NCBI GenBank assembly: GCA_900546355.1
Contig: URCM01000018.1
Span: 1 to 37,154 of the forward strand
Source: an uncultured Bacteroides sp.
GTDB taxonomy: Bacteria > Bacteroidota > Bacteroidia > Bacteroidales > Bacteroidaceae
Direction: 5' to 3'
Length of the DNA: 37,154 nt
Shown here: positions 17,684 to 24,081 of the stretch, one piece after another
Position numbering within the stretch: position 1 is the stretch's first letter
How the letters are laid out: every line of letters begins with the position of its first letter
Notes under the pieces: generated by a model
The model's database searches: none
Seen by the model: only the letters and a program-made list of their open reading frames with translations
What the model was told of the DNA's origin: nothing
Position numbers and translations under genes: made by a program

Positions 17684-18973
17684 TTACACTTTTTTACCTG
17701 CAACTACCGCTATTAAGTTTTCTTTACAGAAATATGTTTGCGCCAATGTCAAGATTTCATCGGCACTGACTTCACGGATAGCTTCTAACGAACGTTCGAA
17801 AAAGCCATGGTCGAGTCCTGTCGTCTCAATGAATATCCAAGCATCCGATAACGAAAAAGCGCTTTCATACGAACGGCACATATCTCCCAACATATAATTG
17901 CGTACCATATCCAGTTCTTTATCCGATACCTTTTCCGAACGTAAGCGCTCCATTTCCTTAAACACTTCTATGATAATCGGCTCTATGTATTCATTGGCAG
18001 CTTCGGTACTGATTCCCAATACACCTATTCCCGGATAATTAACCAATCCGGCAGCTATCCCATAAGTATATCCTTTCTCTTCACGAATATTCGACATCAA
18101 CCTGCTGCCAAAATAGCCACCAAATAAAGTAACCAACACACGTAATTTCAAGAAATCGGGGTCTCGCTGTGCCAAAGAAAAACCACCCATCTTCAAAGAA
18201 CTTTGCAATGCATCGTCTTTTTCTACAAACAACCGATGTACAGCTTCTGTCTCGGGCGCACAATCCCTGAAGGTAGCTCTCTGTAAGTTTTCTCCCCACG
18301 GTGATTCACCGAAGTGCCGTTCAATGCAACCAATAACTTCGGAAGTCACTTTTCCGGATACATATATCGAACAGTTGCCCGAATGATAATAAGCCTGGTA
18401 GAAATGTTGCAACACTTCACGGTCAATGCGATTGTAATCTTCTAACTCGGCATACCGCCCTAACGGATGACGAGAACCAAACAAAGCCCGGTTCAACCGT
18501 TTGCGCGCCATGACATCTACCCGCTGTGCATTGACCTGAAACTGTTGCTTATTGACATTAACTATCACAGATAATTCTTTTTCGGGGAAAACAGGCTCTT
18601 TCACCATAGAAGCTACTAACTCGACAGTCTTCGGGAAATATTTGCCCAAAGAATACAAGGTAATGAAACCATAGTTGACAGAGGAAGACAAATCAAGCCA
18701 TGCACCATAGTAATCCAATTTTTCGGCTATTTGCGCCGATGTCAACCGGCAAGTTCCTTCACGCAACATCCGATTGGTAAACATCGCCTGCAACGGCTGG
18801 CTTTGATTCCATTGACCTCCTTTTATCAAGAGGTCGAAACGGATAACATCTTCATCACCTACCTGGATTACATTTAAAGGAATACCGTTGCGCAAAACAC
18901 GACGCTCAGGCTCCGCTATCAAGAAATGCTCTATCTGGCGTATTTCGGGGGCTATTGTTCTATCAAGGGTCAT
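17684..18973 (-). CDS. M16 family peptidase homologue lacking the zinc-binding motif
   Basis: 429 residues with the two-domain M16B layout (about 20-205 and 210-429). The opening RRVLRNGIPLNVIQ aligns with the usual LxNGxxV start. At the place of the catalytic HxxEH it reads QAMFTNRMLREGT (about 62-74), so the two His and the Glu are absent. The C-terminal domain keeps the conserved R-Y segment (YFGSRLMSNIREEKGYTYG), which in heterodimeric M16 enzymes such as mitochondrial MPP is contributed by the inactive subunit. It has no signal peptide. It probably acts as the non-catalytic partner of an M16 protease encoded elsewhere. The start overlaps the kdsB stop by four bases. Confidence 0.9.
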   Translation of the reverse strand: MTLDRTIAPEIRQIEHFLIAEPERRVLRNGIPLNVIQVGDEDVIRFDLLIKGGQWNQSQPLQAMFTNRMLREGTCRLTSAQIAEKLDYYGAWLDLSSSVNYGFITLYSLGKYFPKTVELVASMVKEPVFPEKELSVIVNVNKQQFQVNAQRVDVMARKRLNRALFGSRHPLGRYAELEDYNRIDREVLQHFYQAYYHSGNCSIYVSGKVTSEVIGCIERHFGESPWGENLQRATFRDCAPETEAVHRLFVEKDDALQSSLKMGGFSLAQRDPDFLKLRVLVTLFGGYFGSRLMSNIREEKGYTYGIAAGLVNYPGIGVLGISTEAANEYIEPIIIEVFKEMERLRSEKVSDKELDMVRNYMLGDMCRSYESAFSLSDAWIFIETTGLDHGFFERSLEAIREVSADEILTLAQTYFCKENLIAVVAGKKV

Positions 18974-19731
18974 CGCTTCATTTCTTGTTCCTGCAAAAAC
19001 TTTTCGGCACGCGCCAAGTCTTGCGGAGTGTCTATACCGATTGTTTCTATCTCACTGATTCCTACTTTTATCACATAGCCATTCTCCAACCAACGTAATT
19101 GTTCCAGCGATTCTGCCAGCTCCAACGGTGATTGAGGCAGCGATGTGATTTCTTCCAATACCGACGTGCGATAAGCATACAGCCCGATATGTTTGTAATA
19201 CGTATGATTTGCCAGCCATTCGCTTTTTTCTTTATTCCGCATGAACGGAATGACAGAACGGCTGAAATACAAAGCGTTTCCATTTTTGCCGACAACCACT
19301 TTGGGCGAATTGACATTTTCCAGTGCTTCCCATCCGTCAGCCAGTGTAAAAGGTTTCACCAGAGTAGCGATTTGGGTCTCTTTATCTTCAAAACAAGCTT
19401 TAAGAGCTTCCAATTGGGAAGGATGAATAAAAGGCTCATCGCCCTGAATATTGACAACAACGTCAAAATTGCCTCCAATCTTATGATAGGCTTCACGACA
19501 ACGGTCGGTTCCGCTTTTATGATGAGGCGATGTCATCACCACTTTCCCGCCAAAGGCTTTTACGGCAGTTTCGATGCGTTCATCATCGGTAGCGACATAC
19601 ACATCGTCCAATACACCACACACTTGTTCATACACTCGCTGAATGACCGGTTTTCCTCCTAATAGAGCCAAAGGCTTTGCCGGGAAACGGGTCGACGCAT
19701 ATCTTGCAGGAATTATTCCGATAAATTTCAT
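18970..19731 (-). CDS. kdsB: 3-deoxy-manno-octulosonate cytidylyltransferase
   Basis: 253 residues. It activates Kdo with CTP to CMP-Kdo in the cytoplasm, an essential step of lipopolysaccharide core synthesis. Family signatures are intact: IIPARYASTRFPAKPLA (6-22), the HHKSGTDRC segment around residue 70, NIQGDEP (94-100) with the metal-binding Asp98, and the ending TPQDLARAEKF. It is the first gene of the leftward run, overlaps the M16 homologue by four bases and is transcribed divergently from the HPPK-like gene. Confidence 0.97.
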   Translation of the reverse strand: MKFIGIIPARYASTRFPAKPLALLGGKPVIQRVYEQVCGVLDDVYVATDDERIETAVKAFGGKVVMTSPHHKSGTDRCREAYHKIGGNFDVVVNIQGDEPFIHPSQLEALKACFEDKETQIATLVKPFTLADGWEALENVNSPKVVVGKNGNALYFSRSVIPFMRNKEKSEWLANHTYYKHIGLYAYRTSVLEEITSLPQSPLELAESLEQLRWLENGYVIKVGISEIETIGIDTPQDLARAEKFLQEQEMKR

Positions 19732-19757
19732 GGCATTTCATTTTTAATTTGAGTATG

Positions 19758-19792
19758 CAAATTTACGAAAAAAATCTATTTTTGCATCCAAA
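19758..19792. promoter_or_regulatory. Divergent promoter boxes, kdsB and HPPK-like gene
   Basis: The 72-base gap holds a minus-strand -7 box TAAATTTG (19765-19758), with a TTTG at 19792-19789 (spacing 23, rather long), and a plus-strand box TATTTTTG (19777-19784) with TTTG at 19748-19751 (spacing 25). The two -7 boxes lie 12 bases apart, so the promoters must face each other closely and may interfere. Confidence 0.45.
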
Positions 19793-19803
19793 ACTTCATC
19801 AAT

Positions 19804-20187
19804 ATGGAAAATATGCATCGTTGCATCCTTTGTATCGGGTCGAATTATCGTGCCGAAACTTATATGAAAATGGCTGAGCAATTACTCAGCCAACGCTTCC
19901 CTTATATCCGATGGGGGAAAATGATAAAAACCCTACCTGAAAACACTACACACCCTGCTCTTTACCTGAACCGCGCCGCACAGGTAGATACCAATTGGGA
20001 TGTAAAAACATTACGGGAATTTCTAAAAGACATTGAAAAAGCATGCGGACGTACTTCTACCAGCAAACAAACAGGAATCATCCCGATTGATATCGACTTG
20101 CTCATAATAGACGGTATCACCCTCAAGCCCGAAGACATGAAAAAGCACTATGTGCGCCAAACCTTGCAAGCCCTTTCTTCTGAATAA
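19804..20187 (+). CDS. Short HPPK (FolK)-like protein
   Basis: 127 residues. It resembles 6-hydroxymethyl-7,8-dihydropterin pyrophosphokinase: GSN near the start (CILCIGSNYRAE), NRAAQVDTNW in the middle, then IEKACGR and PIDIDLLIIDG near residues 98-108, corresponding to the ID-L-DLL metal-binding site. It is about 30 residues shorter than typical FolK, and the RxPR that normally precedes this site is not conserved (GIIPIDID). Catalysis is therefore uncertain; it may be a divergent paralogue. It is isolated on the plus strand, divergent from kdsB, and has no other folate genes nearby. Confidence 0.75.
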   Translation: MENMHRCILCIGSNYRAETYMKMAEQLLSQRFPYIRWGKMIKTLPENTTHPALYLNRAAQVDTNWDVKTLREFLKDIEKACGRTSTSKQTGIIPIDIDLLIIDGITLKPEDMKKHYVRQTLQALSSE

Positions 20188-20242
20188 GAATATACCCATC
20201 CGATTGCATTAAAAACGTAATAGTACTGACCTTGCCGGAGAA

Positions 20243-20317
20243 GTATATATCCGCAGGCAGATGCAGTATATATTCAACCGCCCATGCAGTATATATTCAT
20301 TTTTAGGAGGTATATAT
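20243..20317. repeat. Iteron-like array of four GTATATAT units
   Basis: GTATATAT starts at 20243, 20266, 20289 and 20310, with intervals of 23, 23 and 21 bases. The middle two belong to a perfect 16-base direct repeat ATGCAGTATATATTCA (20261-20276 and 20284-20299). The spacing is about two helical turns, so the units lie on one face of the DNA. It could be a protein-binding array or a small repeat expansion; no replication gene is nearby. Confidence 0.6.
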
Positions 20318-20331
20318 TGGCTGAATTTACA

Positions 20332-20530
20332 ATTATAGTAAAACAAAATTGGTTTGCGAAAAAATCGAACGCAGAGACTCAAAGACGCAGAGGAATAATT
20401 TAGAGAGAAGGCAAAGGACACGGAGCTAAATGCCACTCTTTGTGCACTTTGCTCTCAAAAAAACTTTGCGTTTCTGCGTCTCTGCGTTCCATTCCATTTT
20501 TCGCAATCCATTTCTGATTGACTATAAATC
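20332..20530. repeat. Palindromic dispersed repeat, complete copy
   Basis: An approximately 200-base element that is palindromic as a whole. The left arm 20332-20387 reads ATTATAG...TCGAACGCAGAGAC and the right arm, about 20460-20530, reads CTGCGTCTCTGCGTTCC...GACTATAA. The centre carries a second imperfect palindrome (GAGAGAAGG to GCACTTTGCTCTC). The outer arm is repeated in inverted orientation at 1-56. No ORF or transposase is present, so it resembles a MITE or a REP-type element. Confidence 0.7.
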
Positions 20531-20567
20531 AGAATGTCCGCATTTCGCCCAATTGCTTGTAGGAGCA

Positions 20568-20629
20568 GGGCTTGCCTGCCCGAATGCTTCCGCAGATGTA
20601 TCCACCGATGTATTCAGGCAGGTAATCCC
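20568..20629. repeat. GC-rich imperfect inverted repeat
   Basis: GGGCTTGCCTGCCCGAAT (20568-20585) pairs with ATTCAGGCAGGTAATCCC (20612-20629) at 15 of 18 positions; the inner 11 pairs are complete on minus-strand RNA if a G-U pair is allowed. It lies just beyond the 3' end of the YbjQ gene, so it could protect or end that transcript. The wording also looks like a dispersed REP-type unit. Confidence 0.5.
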
Positions 20630-20657
20630 CACCCCGCATGGACTTTATTTGCAGAAA

Positions 20658-20972
20658 TTATTCTATCGTCACGGCCGTTCCACTTGCCGTCACCATCAGC
20701 ATCGAGCCGTTTATAGTTTCGTAATCCAAATCTACGCCGATGACTGCATTGGCACCCATTGCCTGAGCTTGTTCCTGCATTTCACGGAGAGCCGTATCTT
20801 TAGCTTCACGTAACACTTGTTCATACGACCCGCTTCTTCCGCCTACAATATCACGGATGCTGGCGAAAAGGTCACGGAAAATATTGGCACCGATAATGGT
20901 TTCACCCGATACTATGCCATAATAATGAGTAATACGCTTACCCTCAACAGTATTAGTAGTCGTTTGTAACAT
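20658..20972 (-). CDS. YbjQ family (DUF74) protein
   Basis: 104 residues, the usual length of this pentameric family. The hallmarks are [22 protein letters not shown] at the start, the helix with [25 protein letters not shown], and the beta-strand end [12 protein letters not shown]. The family (PF01906) is described as putatively heavy-metal binding, but its function is not established. It is cytoplasmic. It starts 9 bases after the stop of the universal-stress-type gene, so the two are very likely one transcript. Confidence 0.93.
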   Translation of the reverse strand: MLQTTTNTVEGKRITHYYGIVSGETIIGANIFRDLFASIRDIVGGRSGSYEQVLREAKDTALREMQEQAQAMGANAVIGVDLDYETINGSMLMVTASGTAVTIE

Positions 20973-20981
20973 GATTTAAAG

Positions 20982-22109
20982 TCATTTTATAATTAAAAGT
21001 GGAGTATTCGAGTGGAACAGCATTTTACGCGCTATACTTGGATTGAACAAGCGTGCAAAGACATTTCGTTTATAATTAGAAGTACAAATGACATCTATTT
21101 GATGCTCTTGTACAAACTGATCTAAATTGCCCAACAGATTCTCTTCGCCTACAATCAAGTAATTAAACTCTATTTGCGGATATTGCTTCTTAAAGTATTC
21201 TTTTATTCCTGCCAATGTTATTTCATTCCATTTGCGTTTTTCTTCATGCGAATTGATGTGGATAAAAGTCACTTCGAAGCGGTTGTCCTTGAAAGTCTTA
21301 ATCAATGAATCGAACGCTATCAAGTCGCGCTGGTCAAAACTGGTAAACAAAGCCACTTTATGGATATCCTCTACCGGTTTTGATGGAGCCTGTTCGGGTA
21401 TCGCATAAACAAATACCGGACTCCGTTCGATAACCTCTGCCGTTACACTTCCTATCAATTCCAAATCTTTTTGATGTTCACCTCGCGTACCCATCACGAT
21501 AATAAGTGGTTTTTCATGACGCGCATAACTCAAAATTTCCTCTTCCGGAATGCCTTCACGTAACTCACAAGTATATTTTACTTTCGGATAAGAGCCTTCT
21601 TCCATCTTCTTATCAATGGCTTGGGTCAAATCGTTCACCTGCTTATGCACATTTTCAAGCATACTTTTCACCGTGGTAGAGTTCGCCATCGAAGGTATGT
21701 CGAAATTATCAGTCGCATATTGTAAACTTGGCATATAAATAGGCGAAAAATGAACGTGCAACAATACGACTTCCGCCTGCATTTTTGCCGCTAACGGAAA
21801 GCCAAAATCGCAAGCTTTCAACGAATAATCGGAGAAATCGACCGGTATCAGCAAATGAGGTTTGCCCGAAGGCTTAGGTGGCTCTTCATGCAGAATTTCT
21901 TCAGACAACCATGAAGAACTTTCGATGATTTTCAACGCTTGAGGCAAATCGCTCTCTTTAATGCGTACCCGTACACCGGCGGATACAACGGGCTGAATCT
22001 GATTAACATTATGGATATACGACTCTATTCCTTCATTTTCAAGCACAGACTGAAGGATTTGGGCTTTCGAGTACGTCAGAATAGCTAAAGTAACAAGTTT
22101 ATCTTCCAT
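20982..22109 (-). CDS. DUF2007 plus tandem universal stress protein
   Basis: 375 residues. The first domain (about 5-66, VTLAILTYSKAQILQSVLENEGI) is DUF2007-like, with ILTYSKAQILQSVLENEGIESY and VRVKESDLPQAL-type signatures. Two UspA domains follow (about 86-225 and 232-375). The first has LLIPVDFSDYSLKACDFG and IIVMGTRGEHQKD, similar to the ATP-binding loop G-2x-G-9x-G. The second has VALFTSFDQRD and ends FHSNTPLLIIK, and its nucleotide loop is poorly kept. The DUF2007 fold is thought to bind small partners. The protein may sense or bind a nucleotide in stress or growth arrest. It is upstream of the YbjQ gene. Confidence 0.88.
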   Translation of the reverse strand: MEDKLVTLAILTYSKAQILQSVLENEGIESYIHNVNQIQPVVSAGVRVRIKESDLPQALKIIESSSWLSEEILHEEPPKPSGKPHLLIPVDFSDYSLKACDFGFPLAAKMQAEVVLLHVHFSPIYMPSLQYATDNFDIPSMANSTTVKSMLENVHKQVNDLTQAIDKKMEEGSYPKVKYTCELREGIPEEEILSYARHEKPLIIVMGTRGEHQKDLELIGSVTAEVIERSPVFVYAIPEQAPSKPVEDIHKVALFTSFDQRDLIAFDSLIKTFKDNRFEVTFIHINSHEEKRKWNEITLAGIKEYFKKQYPQIEFNYLIVGEENLLGNLDQFVQEHQIDVICTSNYKRNVFARLFNPSIARKMLFHSNTPLLIIK

Positions 22110-22141
22110 AGCTCAAAATTTAAAGGTTTATTAAAAAATCG

Positions 22142-22193
22142 CCACAGATTGTACAGATGCCTTCTTTACTTCCGTACAATCCGTAACTACTGG
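22142..22193. repeat. Small inverted repeat between USP and HTH genes
   Basis: GATTGTAC and GTACAATC lie about 20 bases apart within 22142-22193, and the pairing extends by two more bases after one mismatch. The flanking wording (CACAGATT, CAATCCGTA) also appears in altered form at 30724-30752, upstream of the moxR stop region, so it is likely a dispersed intergenic motif. It may act as a weak terminator for the HTH gene. Confidence 0.35.
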
Positions 22194-22195
22194 AA

Positions 22196-22453
22196 TCAGG
22201 CGGATTGCTCTTCTTTCAAAATAGCAATCGCTTTGTCAAGCACGGTTGTATCATCTAACATGACTAATCCGCCATCCGGTCCCGGTTCCAAATGGATACC
22301 TACACATTTTCCATCCTTAAAATTATGTCCACCAAAAAAGTTCCGCACCGTTTCTACGCTTAAATTTAACTCGTCAGCAATACGGTGCATACTCCCGCTT
22401 GGGAGCGAATCCTTGATTTTACGAAGTTCATTGAATGTTATTGTTCTATTCAT
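22196..22453 (-). CDS. Small HTH DNA-binding protein
   Basis: 85 residues from the ATG at 22453 (MNRTITFNELRKIKDSLPSG); the in-frame codons upstream lie over a palindrome and look non-coding. A helix-turn-helix is visible at about 19-41 (SGSMHRIADELNLSVETVRNFF). The remaining part (GGHNFKDGKCVGIHLEPGPDGG) is a beta-hairpin-like segment and a C-terminal helix follows. This looks like a small DNA-binding protein family found in Bacteroidetes; targets are unknown. A palindrome 24-36 bases upstream could be its own operator. Confidence 0.75.
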   Translation of the reverse strand: MNRTITFNELRKIKDSLPSGSMHRIADELNLSVETVRNFFGGHNFKDGKCVGIHLEPGPDGGLVMLDDTTVLDKAIAILKEEQSA

Positions 22454-22476
22454 AGCAGCCTTAATTTTAATGTTTG

Positions 22477-22489
22477 ACAAATCATTTGT
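22477..22489. promoter_or_regulatory. Palindrome upstream of the HTH gene (possible operator)
   Basis: ACAAAT-C-ATTTGT is a perfect inverted repeat with one central base, 24-36 bases before the start codon. Beyond a single mismatch it extends by two further pairs (TTxACAAATCATTTGTxAA). The position and symmetry fit an autoregulatory site of the small HTH protein. Confidence 0.4.
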
Positions 22490-22570
22490 TAATTCACGAT
22501 ATAAATGTAATGAAATAATATGAATCAGCAAACAATATCGTTGCTTTTTTCTCCCGAAAGGCTGATTTTA

Positions 22571-23278
22571 TCAAAAATGAAGTGCTTTGGATAGAATCAT
22601 ACCCGCTGTAATAATGTATATGCAGGTAATGAGCAAAACTAAATAAAACGCATGGATATCTTCTATTTCAAAACCCGAAGAGGTATATTGCCCCGATATG
22701 TACTGAGGACATTCGAAATACTTCCGGACAACCAAACGATAAAGACGATATACGATGCAGGCTATGATGCAACCGGCTATCGCCCCGCAAACCACGTCTC
22801 CCGGATAATGGACGCCCAGATAAATACGTGAATAAGAAGGAATAACCGCCCATAAAAACATAACGCACGTCATCCATCGGTTACGTACCAACAAGGACAT
22901 GAACGTAGCAAAAGCAAAGGTATTGGCAGCATGGCTTGACATAAAGCCAAACAATCCTCCCCGATAACCATTGACTACCTTTACCAGATACATCAGTTCC
23001 GGATCTTGCGCAGGCCGGAACCGATGAAAATAGGGTTTGCATACTCCTGACGCAAACTGGTCTGCCAACGTTATGACTACGGCTATCATTACCAAAATAA
23101 ACAACGCATGAAGCAATTTATTGTTTTTAAAGATGATATACAACAACATAGCAGCTGCGGCCAGCCATGTTTTTGTATCTGAGACGACCCACATCAATCC
23201 GTCCCAAAACAATGAATCACTACCGTTCCAGTCCAAAAGCCATTGCCGGTCTATATCTATGAGTTGTTGTATATCCAT
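22571..23278 (-). CDS. PAP2 family membrane phosphatase
   Basis: 235 residues with about six membrane segments. The three phosphatase motifs are complete: K81-x6-R88-P89, SSH at 114-116 with the His, and SRIYLGVHYPGD with Arg151, His157 and Asp161. Family members dephosphorylate lipid phosphates such as undecaprenyl diphosphate, phosphatidylglycerophosphate or lipid A; the substrate cannot be decided here. The active site faces the periplasm. It starts 36 bases after batE and may be carried on the bat transcript. Confidence 0.93.
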   Translation of the reverse strand: MDIQQLIDIDRQWLLDWNGSDSLFWDGLMWVVSDTKTWLAAAAMLLYIIFKNNKLLHALFILVMIAVVITLADQFASGVCKPYFHRFRPAQDPELMYLVKVVNGYRGGLFGFMSSHAANTFAFATFMSLLVRNRWMTCVMFLWAVIPSYSRIYLGVHYPGDVVCGAIAGCIIACIVYRLYRLVVRKYFECPQYISGQYTSSGFEIEDIHAFYLVLLITCIYIITAGMILSKALHF

Positions 23279-23314
23279 CTTATATGAACAATTAATAAGG
23301 TACGTGAAAGTGTA

Positions 23315-24064
23315 TCAAATCACTTCGATAGAAGAAGTAGGAAGCCATCCTTCCTTTCCATCTTCCAAACGGATTTCTTTCCACCCTTTCATCGAATTAT
23401 CTTCTATATAAACCTTTGTACCTTCATGCAGGACAAACAAGTCCGTCCCACTTTCATTAGGCGTACTTTTAACGGTAATCGTCGGAGCCGTAACAATGGC
23501 ACCCATACGGTTTACAACCTTATCTTTTTGTTCGGCTGCAAAAATATTAGAGCACACGCAAACAATCAAGAACACCACTGCCCCGACAAATCCGATTTTC
23601 TTCCACAGAATCCGGTTCCCGAAAATATACAAGGCCAATCCGGCCAGCAAAAGCAGAAAAGCCATGATACCAGTCGTTCCCCATGCCTTTTCACTCATGA
23701 GGTTGGTCAATGACTTCGTCCAAGTAACGATAAAGACCTCGGTAGTAGGTGTCACCTGATCTACCGTCTTACTACGCGCCAAATCAAGATTGAAACGTAT
23801 ATCCGCATCTCCAGGCTTCAACAACAATGCCCGCTCATAGTTCAACACAGCCTTGGCGATATTTTTGGTTTTATAATAACAGTTACCCAAATTATAATAA
23901 AGGTCTGCTGACTCTCCTTGTTCCGTCAACACTGACTCGTATATTTTTATCGCGTCCTCGAACTTGTTTTCCTGATAGGCTTTATCGCCCTCTGCCTTAG
24001 TGGCAGCAACAGCCATCTGCATCACACCTATCAAGAAAACGAACAGAATGGATAATTTTTTCAT
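23315..24064 (-). CDS. batE: BatE, TPR and SH3 domain protein
   Basis: 249 residues. A signal peptide (MKKLSILFVFLIGVMQMAVAA) leads into TPR repeats (about 22-105; KAEGDKAYQENKFEDAIKIYES). A proline-poor spacer precedes two membrane segments (about 130-175), and the C-terminal SH3 domain (about 180-249) has VKSTPNESGTDLFVLHEGTKV and GWLPTSSIEVI. This is the classical BatE architecture of Bacteroidetes. Bat proteins have been linked to aerotolerance in B. fragilis and to envelope stress; the precise activity is unknown. It starts 17 bases after batD. Confidence 0.93.
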   Translation of the reverse strand: MKKLSILFVFLIGVMQMAVAATKAEGDKAYQENKFEDAIKIYESVLTEQGESADLYYNLGNCYYKTKNIAKAVLNYERALLLKPGDADIRFNLDLARSKTVDQVTPTTEVFIVTWTKSLTNLMSEKAWGTTGIMAFLLLLAGLALYIFGNRILWKKIGFVGAVVFLIVCVCSNIFAAEQKDKVVNRMGAIVTAPTITVKSTPNESGTDLFVLHEGTKVYIEDNSMKGWKEIRLEDGKEGWLPTSSIEVI

Positions 24065-24081
24065 ATCTGGTTTCTCCTATA

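Larger units (their letters stand above)
20188..20657. other. Repeat-dense intergenic region
   Basis: 470 bases without a credible gene. From left to right it contains four GTATATAT units at about 23-base spacing (20243-20317), the palindromic dispersed repeat (20332-20530) and a GC-rich inverted repeat (20568-20629). Frames of about 127 and 60 codons in the region translate these repeats and are rejected. Confidence 0.7.

Noticed and set aside
20188..20657. CRISPR array suggested by regular small repeats
   Set aside because: The repeats are only 8-16 bases with no unique spacers of constant size and no cas genes.
20430..20813. 127-codon plus-strand frame over the repeat region
   Set aside because: It translates the palindromic repeat and then runs antisense into the YbjQ gene.
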